Shown piece after piece: positions 9,351-18,144 of a stretch of DNA of 64,000 nt. A program made the position numbers and the translations under genes. Source of the stretch: DATBRC01 sp036560485. GTDB lineage: Bacteria > Pseudomonadota > Gammaproteobacteria > Burkholderiales > Burkholderiaceae_D. The stretch spans positions 38,404 through 102,403 of the forward strand of contig DATBRC010000037.1 in the NCBI GenBank assembly GCA_036560485.1, given 5' to 3'. The first letter of the stretch is position 1; every line of letters starts with the position of its first letter. The notes beneath the pieces were generated by a model that worked only from the letters and a program-made list of their open reading frames with translations, was not told the origin of the DNA and searched no databases.

Positions 9351-10301
9351 ATGGGTTTATTCACAAAAACCAAAAAAAATGCGGGGTATTTGGCTATCGG
9401 GTTTACCGACGATGGCATTTGCGCCGCGCAGATCAATCGCTCGACTTCAGGCATGCCTCAAGTCGAGCTTTTGGCTTCGTATTTATTGAGTGAGCCGATT
9501 ACTGAAGCCGCATTGGAAAAACTGGCGAAGGATTTGCAGGTGGGTCGCTATGATTGCGGCACTTTATTGCGCGCTGATGAATACCAGCTCTTGTCGGTTG
9601 ATGCGCCAAACGTGCCGCCAAATGAGTTGAAGACGGCAATCCGTTGGCGTCTCAAGGACATGCTCGATTTTCACATCGACGATGCAACGATTGATGTGCT
9701 GGATGTACCGATGGACAAGAATGCTGCAACGAGAAATCATTCGATGTATGCAGTTGCGTCACGCAACCAAATGATCAGTCAGCGTCAGGCACTTTTCAGC
9801 ACAGCGAAAATTCCGCTCAGCGTGATTGATGTTCCTGAAATGGCGCAGCGTAATATCTCTGCGTTGCTGGAGCCGGAAGGGCGTGGCTTGGCGTTATTGT
9901 CGTTCGACGCGCATGGCGGTCTTTTGACGGTAACCTTTGCGGGTGAATTGTATTTGTCACGGCGTATCGAGGTGCCGTTGGCGCAGCTTCAACAAGCAGA
10001 CATTGAGCAGAAGAATGTCAGCTATGAAAAAATCACATTGGAATTGCAAAGGTCTCTGGACCATTTCGACCGGCAGTACCACTTTATTACGCTCTCCAAA
10101 TTGGTGCTTGCCCCACTAGGCGATGCGAGTGCCGATTTGCAGCAGTATCTGGCGACCAATCTGTATCTGCCGATTGAAACCTTGAATTTGGCAACGGTAC
10201 TGGATCTTTCCAAAATGCCGCAATTGAATCTGGCTGAATCGCAGCAGCGCTTTTTCCTGACGCTCGGTGCAGCGTTGCGGGTAGAGGAGAAAGTGCTGTG
10301 A
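9351..10301 (+). CDS. mshI: MSHA biogenesis protein MshI (PilM-like)
   Basis: This 316-residue protein has the actin-like PilM/MshI fold pattern: GYLAIGFTDDGICAAQI at the start, a central DVLDVPMDK segment, and LALLSFDAHGGLLTVTFAGELYLSR in the second half. It has no signal peptide, so it would be a cytoplasmic ring component recruiting the inner-membrane PilN-like partner. It heads a compact operon, and its stop overlaps the next gene by 4 bases. I see no strong ribosome binding site before the ATG at 9351. Confidence 0.8.
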   Translation: MGLFTKTKKNAGYLAIGFTDDGICAAQINRSTSGMPQVELLASYLLSEPITEAALEKLAKDLQVGRYDCGTLLRADEYQLLSVDAPNVPPNELKTAIRWRLKDMLDFHIDDATIDVLDVPMDKNAATRNHSMYAVASRNQMISQRQALFSTAKIPLSVIDVPEMAQRNISALLEPEGRGLALLSFDAHGGLLTVTFAGELYLSRRIEVPLAQLQQADIEQKNVSYEKITLELQRSLDHFDRQYHFITLSKLVLAPLGDASADLQQYLATNLYLPIETLNLATVLDLSKMPQLNLAESQQRFFLTLGAALRVEEKVL

Positions 10302-10975
10302 GCCAGCAGATCAATCTTTTCAATCCGATTTTTCGGAAACAGAAAAAATATCTTTCTGTCGTTACCATCCTGCAGTCCTTGGGCTTGATTCTACTCGGAG
10401 GATTGCTACTAAGCGGGTATGCAACTTACCGTTCTTCACGTTTGGCAGCGGAAGCCATCGTCGTCAGCAACCAACTGACGATGGCGCAGGCGCAGCTAAC
10501 ACGTGTCGATACGGGCTATGCACCGCGTCAAAAGAGCGCAACGCTAGACGAAGATATCAAAAAAGCCGATGCACAATTAAAGTCTCTGCGAGCAGTGTCG
10601 GATATTTTGCAGAGTGGTGAACTGGGCAACACAAAAGGTTACGCTATTTACCTGCGTGCATTCGCGCGTCAAATTGTCGATGGTTTGTGGTTGACCGGAT
10701 TTAATATCTACGGTGCGGGGACTGAAATCGGCTTGAGCGGGAGATCACTGAGGCCGGAGTTGGTTCCGGTTTATATCGGCCGTCTCAAGAGCGAATCCGT
10801 CATGCAGGGGAAATCGTTCTCCGCACTACAGATGCAGGTGCCGCAGATTGTGCAAGCTGATAAAAATGATTCTGCCAAAGCGCCTACAGTGGCTGCAGGT
10901 TTTATTGAATTCAATTTGCAATCAACCGGATTGGCGAAGCAGCAAGCTGGGGAAGCCGGAGTGGCAAGTAAATGA
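10298..10975 (+). CDS. mshI2: PilN-like MSHA biogenesis protein (MshI2)
   Basis: This 225-residue bitopic protein has QINLFNPIFRKQKKY at the N-terminus. That is the conserved cytoplasmic motif by which PilN-type proteins bind PilM/MshI. One transmembrane helix follows (about residues 22-45), then a periplasmic coiled-coil and ferredoxin-like domain. The start overlaps mshI by 4 bases and the end overlaps mshJ by 4 bases. It should form the PilN half of the inner-membrane alignment complex. Confidence 0.8.
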   Translation: MSQQINLFNPIFRKQKKYLSVVTILQSLGLILLGGLLLSGYATYRSSRLAAEAIVVSNQLTMAQAQLTRVDTGYAPRQKSATLDEDIKKADAQLKSLRAVSDILQSGELGNTKGYAIYLRAFARQIVDGLWLTGFNIYGAGTEIGLSGRSLRPELVPVYIGRLKSESVMQGKSFSALQMQVPQIVQADKNDSAKAPTVAAGFIEFNLQSTGLAKQQAGEAGVASK

Positions 10976-11694
10976 AGGAAAAAATAAAACAAATCGCGGA
11001 ACGAATCGATGCGTTAAGTTTGCGCGAGCGTGCTTTCATATTCTTGACTGCCGCATTGCTGATAATTGTGTTTTTGAATGTATTCCTGCTTGATCCGCAG
11101 TTTGCAAAACAAAAGCTGTTGGCTGAGCAAATCAAGCAGGAGCAATCGAAAATTGCCGAAATCCAGGCGCTCATCCAGCAAAAGATGGCAATCGGCTCGA
11201 TCGACCCTGATGCAACTGGCCGGGCGCGTCTGAATAACCTGAAGCAGCAATATCTCGCAACACAAAACGGCTTGCTGGATATGCAGAAAGGCTTGATTGC
11301 GCCGGATAAAATGGCTGGCGTGCTTGAAGATATTTTGAGGCGCCACGGCAGATTGCAATTGATGTCATTGAAGACGTTGCCGGTGACAAGTCTTAACGAT
11401 GCAGCAGTCGGTGATGAAAAAAACAGCGCTGAAAAAATCGGCGCAGCGGCAGGTAGCGCCATTAAAGACAAGACAGTCCCTGCATCCGACGAAGGGACAA
11501 TCTACAAGCATGGCGTAGAAATCACCGTGCAGGGTGGATATCTCGACATGTTGAATTACATGAATGAGCTTGAGTCGATGCCGTGGCAGGTTTTTTGGGG
11601 CAAGGCAAAATTGAATGCGGATGAATATCGGCAGGCTACGTTGGTCTTGACGCTCTATACATTGAGTCTGGACAAGAAATGGTTGAAGCTTTGA
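10972..11694 (+). CDS. mshJ: MSHA biogenesis protein MshJ (PilO-like)
   Basis: This 240-residue protein has a short cytoplasmic tail and a transmembrane helix FIFLTAALLIIVFLNVFLL (about residues 23-41). A Glu/Lys/Gln-rich coiled coil (about 45-110) and a periplasmic domain ending in DMLNYMNELESMPWQVFW follow; the last is a hallmark of MshJ/PilO proteins. It pairs with the PilN-like protein before it. Its end overlaps mshK by 16 bases, which indicates translational coupling. Confidence 0.8.
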   Translation: MKEKIKQIAERIDALSLRERAFIFLTAALLIIVFLNVFLLDPQFAKQKLLAEQIKQEQSKIAEIQALIQQKMAIGSIDPDATGRARLNNLKQQYLATQNGLLDMQKGLIAPDKMAGVLEDILRRHGRLQLMSLKTLPVTSLNDAAVGDEKNSAEKIGAAAGSAIKDKTVPASDEGTIYKHGVEITVQGGYLDMLNYMNELESMPWQVFWGKAKLNADEYRQATLVLTLYTLSLDKKWLKL

Positions 11695-12065
11695 AAAAAT
11701 CAATCAAATCGCTCATTGCTCAAGCCGTGTTGATGCTTTTGTTCCCGATTGCTGCGAGCAATGCCTATGCGGAGCAGTTGCGAGATCCGACCCGACCGGC
11801 CGATATGCTGGGACGCGGGCAATCGGAAGTGGCTGCGCCAGGACCGGTGCTGCAATACGTACTTATTTCGCCGCAGCGCAGAATTGCAATCATCAGTGGA
11901 AAAACATTGAAGGTCGGCGATAAATATGGCGATGCACACGTGGTCGGCATTAGTGAAACAGAAGTCGTTTTGCAGAACGGCAAAACTCAACAGACATTGA
12001 AATTATTTCCTGATGTGCATAAGCGACTGACTTCGAGCGGCAGCAGCGCGAAAAGCGATCACTGA
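11679..12065 (+). CDS. mshK: MSHA biogenesis protein MshK (PilP-like)
   Basis: This 128-residue protein has a signal-like hydrophobic N-terminus (LIAQAVLMLLFPIAASNAYA) and then LRDPTRPADMLG. It continues with a small beta domain (LQYVLISPQRRIAIISGKTLKVGDKYGDAHVVGI...VVL) of the PilP/GspC homology type. It is a periplasmic linker between the inner-membrane MshI2/J complex and the secretin MshL encoded next. The start lies inside the end of mshJ. No lipobox Cys is present, unlike classical PilP. Confidence 0.75.
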   Translation: MVEALKKSIKSLIAQAVLMLLFPIAASNAYAEQLRDPTRPADMLGRGQSEVAAPGPVLQYVLISPQRRIAIISGKTLKVGDKYGDAHVVGISETEVVLQNGKTQQTLKLFPDVHKRLTSSGSSAKSDH

Positions 12066-12088
12066 CAATAATAAGTGGAAGAGTGCGT

Positions 12089-13828
12089 ATGAAAAAAATT
12101 ATGATAGTCATCACAGTATTGAGTGTAGTAGGGTGCTCAACGCCTGTTGAAAAACACGAGACTTCTGACTTGATTAATGCAGAGTTGCTCAAGGCAGCCG
12201 ATGGAAAATCTTCGGCTAACCAAGCCGCTGTTTCTGCCGCGTTGTTGCCGCCATTGAACATCGAAGTACCTAAAGCGCGCCCATTGCTGGAAGAGCGCTT
12301 TAACCTATCATTTAATAACGTGCCCGCCAGTCAGTTTTTCATGGCTATCGTTACCGGTACGCGCTACAGCATGCTGGTTCATCCTGACGTGACAGGCACA
12401 ATTTCTGCGAACCTGAAAAACGTGACAGTGCTGGAGGCATTGGAAGCGATACGTGAGCAGTATGGTTACGATTACAAAATCGATGGCACGCGTATTTACA
12501 TTAAGCCGCTGTCTTTGCAAACCAGTATCTTTAAAATCAATTATTTAACGGGTAGCCGAACTGGTACTTCGGATATTAGAGTGACTTCCGGTTCGGTAAG
12601 CGATTCGGGTGGATCTAATTCAAATGCACCAAACACACCATCTACCACACCGGCTACAACTCCATCCGGTGCAACGTCTCATTCGCTTACCAGCAGCAAA
12701 ATCAGCACGACATCTACCAATGATTTTTGGGGAGAGTTGAAAGCATCCTTAGAGGCAATTGTCGGTAACAAGGAGGGCCGTAGCGTCGTAATCAGCCCGC
12801 AATCAGGAGTGATCGTGGTGCGGGGTATGTGGGAAGAGCTGCGTAATGTCTCGGCTTATCTGAAGGCGACCCAACTGTCCGTTGATCGCGAAGTAATTCT
12901 TGAGGCGAAGATTCTGGAAGTGACGTTGAGCGACGGTTTTCAATCCGGTATTAACTGGGCCGCATTCAGGGCTGGTGCAAATTCTCGTGTGTCCGGCGGT
13001 GTACTGGGCCCAGGCAGTACATTGCAAACCAATGGCAGTTTGACTTCAGCTGTGACGGGGCTTAATACTGCTCTTAATGGCGGAAGTGTAACATCATCGC
13101 CGGGGCAGAATATAGCATCGACTGTGCCAGGCGCATCAGGTTTGGGTACTTTATTCGGGCTGGCTTTTCAGACCAGTAATTTTGCAGCATTGATTTCATT
13201 TTTGGAATCGCAAGGGAAGGTGCATGTATTATCAAGCCCACGCATTGCGACCGTCAATAATCAAAAGGCCGTGTTGAAAGTTGGCACGGACGATTTTTTT
13301 GTGACGAGCGTCACGACAACCAATACAAGCAATGGCACCCAAACCACATCCAGCCCAAGTGTCACGCTGCAGCCGTTTTTTTCCGGTGTCGCGTTAGACG
13401 TGACACCGCAAATCGATGAAGATGGAAATATTATTTTGCATATCCATCCTTCTGTAAGTCAGGTAAGCACGAAGTCGACGGTTGTGGACTTAGGCTCAAC
13501 GAATGGTTCTTTGACATTGCCTCTTGCATCCAGTACGGTCTCGGAAACAGATAGTGTTGTGCGCGGACAGGATGGACATATCATTGCGATTGGTGGACTA
13601 ATGCGCCAATCGACGACATCTGAACGATCACAGGTCCCGGGCGCCGGAGAAGTGCCGGTGTTGGGCGCATTGTTCCGCAATACCAATCAGGTAACGGAAA
13701 AACGCGAGCTTGTAATTTTGCTTAAGCCAACCGTTATTCAAGGTGACAGCAATTGGACGCAAGATATTCTGGAGAGTCAACAACGTATCCAGAATTACGG
13801 AACGAAAAACCTGTCTGAACAAAAATAG
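12089..13828 (+). CDS. mshL: MSHA outer-membrane secretin MshL
   Basis: This 579-residue lipoprotein secretin is read from the ATG at 12089, with GGAAGAG 6 bases upstream; a GTG two codons earlier is possible. The signal ends in a lipobox (LSVVGC). N-terminal secretin/TonB-like domains follow (about residues 65-145), then a Ser/Thr/Pro-rich linker (about 160-210). The secretin domain contains VHVLSSPRIATVNNQKAVLKVG and ends in EVPVLGALFRNT and ELVILLKPTVI. It forms the gated outer-membrane channel for the pilus. It lies 23 bases after mshK and 2 bases before mshM. Confidence 0.9.
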   Translation: MKKIMIVITVLSVVGCSTPVEKHETSDLINAELLKAADGKSSANQAAVSAALLPPLNIEVPKARPLLEERFNLSFNNVPASQFFMAIVTGTRYSMLVHPDVTGTISANLKNVTVLEALEAIREQYGYDYKIDGTRIYIKPLSLQTSIFKINYLTGSRTGTSDIRVTSGSVSDSGGSNSNAPNTPSTTPATTPSGATSHSLTSSKISTTSTNDFWGELKASLEAIVGNKEGRSVVISPQSGVIVVRGMWEELRNVSAYLKATQLSVDREVILEAKILEVTLSDGFQSGINWAAFRAGANSRVSGGVLGPGSTLQTNGSLTSAVTGLNTALNGGSVTSSPGQNIASTVPGASGLGTLFGLAFQTSNFAALISFLESQGKVHVLSSPRIATVNNQKAVLKVGTDDFFVTSVTTTNTSNGTQTTSSPSVTLQPFFSGVALDVTPQIDEDGNIILHIHPSVSQVSTKSTVVDLGSTNGSLTLPLASSTVSETDSVVRGQDGHIIAIGGLMRQSTTSERSQVPGAGEVPVLGALFRNTNQVTEKRELVILLKPTVIQGDSNWTQDILESQQRIQNYGTKNLSEQK

Positions 13829-13830
13829 GC

Positions 13831-14724
13831 ATGTACAAGCTTCACTTTGGATTGCGTGAACTGCCCTTCGGCATTACCCCCGATACCAGCTTTTTTTTCG
13901 CATGCTCCAATTATCAAGAGGCTCTGAATACACTATTGATCGCCACCGCCAACGGCGAAGGCTTCATCAAGATTACGGGTGAAGTCGGCATCGGGAAAAC
14001 CATGTTGTGCCGGAAGTTTATCAATACGCTCGACGACGGTTTTGTCACGGCATACATTCCCAATCCGAATCTTGAACCGCGTACCTTGATGTTTGCATTG
14101 GCTGATGAGCTTGAACTCTCATTGGCAAAGGATGTGGACCAGCACCACTTGTTAAAGGCTATCAACCATCGCTTATTGGTGTTGGCACGTGAAGGCAAAC
14201 GTGTCGTACTCTGCCTGGATGAAGCGCAGGCAATGCCGATTGAAAGCCTGGAAGCGCTACGCCTGTTGACCAATCTGGAAACCGAGAAGCGCAAGCTGTT
14301 GCAAATCGTTTTATTCGGCCAACCCGAATTGAACGAAAAGCTGCAGCAGGGAGAGATCCGCCAGCTCACCCAACGCATCGTCTTTCACTATCATCTCGGC
14401 GCATTGACGCAAGACGATCTGGAGTTTTACATTTCGCATCGATTGAGCGTGGCCGGATTTTCCGGAAGCCGTTTGTTCGACAAGGATGCTGTTAAGGCAT
14501 TGCATTCGGCAAGTGGCGGCATTCCTCGCCTGGTTAATATTTTGGCGCATAAATCCTTGATGCTGGCATATGGCGAAGGCAAGCAGCAGGTAAGCTCTTC
14601 GCATGTGAAGCTTGCTGCCAAGGATACGCTGGCGTCGGTGAGGAATCATTGGCTTTCACGCTGGTCCGTGGGTTTTGCGCTTCTCGTTGCAAGCGCCAGT
14701 ATCAGCTGGATATATTTCAAATGA
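13831..14724 (+). CDS. mshM: AAA+ ATPase MshM (ExeA/GspA-like)
   Basis: This 297-residue protein has a P-loop GEVGIGKT at residues 50-57, a Walker B-type VVLCLDEAQ (about 128-136), a sensor-like LLQIVLFGQPEL, and an ARRVLNILAHKSLMLA-type end of the AAA lid. A single transmembrane helix lies at the extreme C-terminus (about 275-296). The family (ExeA, MshM) is an inner-membrane ATPase thought to help secretin insertion or peptidoglycan passage. Its stop overlaps a short tandem duplication shared with the start of mshN. Confidence 0.85.
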   Translation: MYKLHFGLRELPFGITPDTSFFFACSNYQEALNTLLIATANGEGFIKITGEVGIGKTMLCRKFINTLDDGFVTAYIPNPNLEPRTLMFALADELELSLAKDVDQHHLLKAINHRLLVLAREGKRVVLCLDEAQAMPIESLEALRLLTNLETEKRKLLQIVLFGQPELNEKLQQGEIRQLTQRIVFHYHLGALTQDDLEFYISHRLSVAGFSGSRLFDKDAVKALHSASGGIPRLVNILAHKSLMLAYGEGKQQVSSSHVKLAAKDTLASVRNHWLSRWSVGFALLVASASISWIYFK

Positions 14725-14736
14725 GTTTCAAATGAG
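14715..14736 (+). repeat. 11-bp tandem duplication across the mshM stop and mshN start
   Basis: TTTCAAATGAG occurs at 14715-14725 and again immediately at 14726-14736. The first copy holds the mshM TGA and an ATG that hits a stop after four codons. The second copy holds the ATG used for mshN (14732). Confidence 0.8.
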
Positions 14737-15961
14737 TTTAATTAATCGCATGTTGCAAGACCTCGACTCTCGTGGCACCGAGAGTGTGGGGAAGGGCGCG
14801 ATGTATGCGCAAATCAGGTCTGTGCCGGAAGCGCCAAAAACCTTTTCGCTTCGATGGATCTGGCTGGTTGTGCCCGCCGTATTGGTCATCGCGATCATCG
14901 CTTGGCAATGGATGCCGCATTCTGCGAAGATCAATAAGACGATTGCATCGAATAAGATGATTGAAGCGCCAATACAGACATCAAGCCAAGCTTCAAATCA
15001 AGTATCCAACGCGGTCGAATCGTCAGTGCAGACTTCACTGATCGACCTCAAACTTTCCTCCGATCTTAGCTTGACGCCGTTACAGGGGCAGCAGCCGACA
15101 TTGCAGAGCCCTATCGACAAGAACGATAGCAGCAATTCAGCGGAGGTTGATATTGCGAGACCGCCTCTTGCAAATAATAAACAAGTTGGTTTGGCTGATG
15201 ATAAAAAAAGTGCACTCGACAAATCAGTAGAGATTATCCAGAAATTGAATACAAATTCCACCGCAGCAAAATCAATCGCGGTACCGGCTTCGATTCCTGT
15301 TACGCCTAAAGAAAACGTATCGGCGGCGCCAGCAAAAGTAAGTGAGGCTGACCCAATCATCATCCACAAACAGGTCAATGAATTAACTGTGCAACAGCGC
15401 GCAGAAAATGAATACAGAAAAGCGCTATTGTTGATTCAGCAGAGCAAGCCTGCAGAAGCGATTGCGGGAATGGAACAGGCATTGCAGCTGGATCGGCAAA
15501 AGGTATCGGCACGTCAGGCTTTGGCCGGCTTATTGATCGATGCTAACCGTCAGGATGAAGCGGTACGCCGATTGCAGGAAGGGTTGGCAATTGATCCGGC
15601 ACAAGCGGGATTGGCAATGATTCTCGCTCGCTTGCAAGTGGAAAAAGGCGAACTCAAACACGCACTCGAAACCTTGGAGCATACGTTACCTTATGCTGCT
15701 GAGCGTGCTGATTATCAGGCGTTTTTAGCGGCATTACTGCAGCGCGATGGACGAAATAAAGAAGCCGTTGAACACTATGCTGTGGCATTGCATCAAAACC
15801 CGCAGAATGGAATTTGGTGGATGGGGTTGGGAATCTCGTTGCATGCAGAAAATCGTTTGCCGGAGGCGCGCGAAGCTTTCGGCCGCGCGAAGTCGTCGAA
15901 TGTACTGACACCTGAACTTCAAGTTTTTGTCGATCAAAAACTAAATCAATTGAAGCAATGA
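14732..15961 (+). CDS. mshN: MSHA biogenesis protein MshN (TPR protein)
   Basis: This 409-residue protein begins MSLINRMLQDLDSRG, the typical MshN start. Reading from the upstream in-frame ATG at 14675 would only add residues overlapping mshM. A transmembrane helix lies at about residues 40-60, followed by a long low-complexity Ser/Asn/Ala linker (about 65-220). Tetratricopeptide repeats occupy the C-terminal half (about 235-400). MshN is an inner-membrane-anchored periplasmic TPR protein of MSHA loci. It is the last gene of the machinery operon here; mshE and mshG would normally follow but lie elsewhere. Confidence 0.8.
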   Translation: MSLINRMLQDLDSRGTESVGKGAMYAQIRSVPEAPKTFSLRWIWLVVPAVLVIAIIAWQWMPHSAKINKTIASNKMIEAPIQTSSQASNQVSNAVESSVQTSLIDLKLSSDLSLTPLQGQQPTLQSPIDKNDSSNSAEVDIARPPLANNKQVGLADDKKSALDKSVEIIQKLNTNSTAAKSIAVPASIPVTPKENVSAAPAKVSEADPIIIHKQVNELTVQQRAENEYRKALLLIQQSKPAEAIAGMEQALQLDRQKVSARQALAGLLIDANRQDEAVRRLQEGLAIDPAQAGLAMILARLQVEKGELKHALETLEHTLPYAAERADYQAFLAALLQRDGRNKEAVEHYAVALHQNPQNGIWWMGLGISLHAENRLPEAREAFGRAKSSNVLTPELQVFVDQKLNQLKQ

Positions 15962-16009
15962 TTTTTTATTTATAACTCATTTCCTAAATAGGCATATGCG
16001 TGCCGTCGA

Positions 16010-16840
16010 TTAATTCGAGGGCGCGAACAATCCGTATGTGTTGCTGCCTTGGCGTAGTGCGCGATATCTCTCCACGCGGCTGGAGATAATCGATATCAGG
16101 TTTTCAGGATCGATTGGTTTCGTCAGAAAATTGTCAGCACCGGTTTCGATCGCGCTGACCTGACGATCTATATCGCCGTCACCAGACAAGAAAATAAGCG
16201 GGATATTTACGTAAGTATTGTTCTGCCGGATCAATTTGGCAATTTCGGCGCCTGTACAAGACGGCATGTACATATCCATCAAAATCAAATCCGGTTTGAA
16301 GTTATGCAGTGCTTCCAGAATTTGTGTCGGATCGTTCAATACTTTTACCTGCATTGCTGCAAGGCTGAGCACGGCCTGATAAAACTCGGACAAGAGTACA
16401 TCGTCGTCCACGGCTAAAATGTGGTATGCGCGTATCTTTCTGCGTGAAATCTTGTCGTCAATCCGATCTGATAGCGCAGCGGTATCCACCGGTTTTATGA
16501 AGTAACCATCGACGTCGGCACGTACGGCTTCCAGCCGTTTTTCAAAATCGTCTTCGCTGGATAGCATGATGACCGGGAAAAATGCCTCATCAGCTGTCGC
16601 ACGTGCTTTCATGGCTGCTGCTGCCAATTGGCCCTGATCAGCATCGCAATCGAGAATCAACACGTTTGGTTCCTGTTCTGCAATTGCTTTGGCAAGATCA
16701 ACAGCCTGATGGAAGCTCTTGATCTCGTAGCCATATTGATGCAGTGCCGACACGAAGGTATCAGTCGTCGTGTTGTTGTCCGCCGCGAGATAAAGCAAAG
16801 AGCGATTTTCCTGTTCCGTATCCTGGTTTTCCATTTCCAC
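16010..16840 (-). CDS. Double-receiver response regulator without output domain
   Basis: This 276-residue protein has two CheY-like receiver domains and nothing else. The first (about residues 13-130) has AADNN in place of the acidic pair but keeps a phospho-acceptor-like Asp in LILDCDAD and a Lys in FIKPVD. The second (about 138-260) is complete: VDDD, Asp in LILMDMYMP, Ser in LIFLSGDGD and Lys in LTKPID. It could act as a phosphorelay sink or a partner-binding regulator. It lies 45 bases downstream of the HD-GYP gene and is probably co-transcribed with it. Confidence 0.8.
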   Translation of the reverse strand: MEMENQDTEQENRSLLYLAADNNTTTDTFVSALHQYGYEIKSFHQAVDLAKAIAEQEPNVLILDCDADQGQLAAAAMKARATADEAFFPVIMLSSEDDFEKRLEAVRADVDGYFIKPVDTAALSDRIDDKISRRKIRAYHILAVDDDVLLSEFYQAVLSLAAMQVKVLNDPTQILEALHNFKPDLILMDMYMPSCTGAEIAKLIRQNNTYVNIPLIFLSGDGDIDRQVSAIETGADNFLTKPIDPENLISIISSRVERYRALRQGSNTYGLFAPSN

Positions 16841-16885
16841 CTATCCTATATAAAGTTCGGTGCGCCGTTAAGGCGTATTGTGTAA

Positions 16886-18025
16886 TCACAATTTGGCTTC
16901 GTCGCCCCATAATTGTTGCATGCTGAAGCGCAGGGCAGCCTTGTCTTCGTCCAGGACTTCACGAATTGAAAAAAGTTGTTTGGCCGTGTCGCGTTTAATC
17001 GGGAACGATAGTGGCGCGCCGCGTGGTCCGATCAATGCATGGACGATAGGTGTGGTTGTCGTTTCGCCTCTTCCGGTTACCACGCCAATTTCCCCGTTTT
17101 CCAGCTTGACGAATGTACCAGTCGGATAGATGCCCAATTCCCTGATGAAGCAGGTCGTCAATGTGGGGTCGATATTTTTTTTGTCGGCCAAAAGAATATC
17201 GCGCAGTGCTGCGTTCGGTAGCAACGATTTACGATAATTCCGACCTGACACGCGTGCACAATAGCGGTCTGCAATCGAAATGATTTTTGCACAATCCGGG
17301 ATGTCATGATTGGCTTTTCCCAACGGGTAACCGCTTCCGTCTTCGTTTTCATGATGTTGCAATACATACGAAAGCCAATCCGGATTATCAATGCCGACGC
17401 TTTTCAATAAGCTCACGCTTTCTTGAGGATGGTCATGTATCAGCTTCTTATCAGCTTCACTAAGAGGATCCGCTGAATTTTGCATGGCTTCTTGCTGGCG
17501 CAGCATGCCGACATTCATGGTCAGTGCTGCTGCGGTGATGGTCAGGATTTCATTCGGCGATTTTTTCATCGACGTGGCTACCAATAAGGAAACCAACGCG
17601 GTATCTATGCAATGACGCACCGGGTAACTTCCTGCTTCCTGGTTAAGCAAGATGCAGGCAAGTGCCACATCGGGGTTTATTTTTGCAGCATAAATAAGCG
17701 CATTTGCGACTTCAATTATTTTGTCCTTTGCATCTGCCTCATTAGTCAAATTAAATAGCAGACGCTCCAGCCGCTTATTGGCGAGATTGATCAAGCGTAG
17801 AACAGATGGAAGTTCCTGGATTTTTGCTGGCTTGGGCTGCGATTTTTTTTCTAGGGCTTTCGCGTCTACGAACAAGCCTCGTTCGACCAGTGCTTCTACT
17901 TGATGAGCGCGTTCGACAACATAACCTCGGCTCAGTAACAAATGGCCACCAGCATCGAAAACATCCCATGGCAAGGCTTCGCCGATGACGATGTCCGACA
18001 TGTTAATGCGATGTTGATCCATCAC
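16886..18025 (-). CDS. HD-GYP-family protein with degenerate HD pair
   Basis: This 379-residue cytoplasmic protein has an N-terminal region (about 1-130) of the kind found before HD-GYP domains and an HD-GYP-like domain (about 135-285). The C-terminal part of the motif is intact: IHDHPQESV and HHENEDGSGYPLG match HP..S and HHExxDGxGYP. Where active enzymes have LHDIGK, this one has LTMNVGM, so both the His and the Asp of the HD pair are missing. It is therefore either a c-di-GMP-binding or partner-binding protein, or an enzyme with altered metal use. The start may be Met1 or Met2. Its neighbour is the two-receiver regulator. Confidence 0.8.
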   Translation of the reverse strand: MMDQHRINMSDIVIGEALPWDVFDAGGHLLLSRGYVVERAHQVEALVERGLFVDAKALEKKSQPKPAKIQELPSVLRLINLANKRLERLLFNLTNEADAKDKIIEVANALIYAAKINPDVALACILLNQEAGSYPVRHCIDTALVSLLVATSMKKSPNEILTITAAALTMNVGMLRQQEAMQNSADPLSEADKKLIHDHPQESVSLLKSVGIDNPDWLSYVLQHHENEDGSGYPLGKANHDIPDCAKIISIADRYCARVSGRNYRKSLLPNAALRDILLADKKNIDPTLTTCFIRELGIYPTGTFVKLENGEIGVVTGRGETTTTPIVHALIGPRGAPLSFPIKRDTAKQLFSIREVLDEDKAALRFSMQQLWGDEAKL

Positions 18026-18144
18026 ACTTCCCTTTATCGCTTCAGGCGATTATTTTTTATTTTGTTCCAATAAGACTTGTATGGATTGCCTTTATATAGG
18101 AATAGAAACCCTTCTCCCCATAATGGCAATATATATCGGACACT

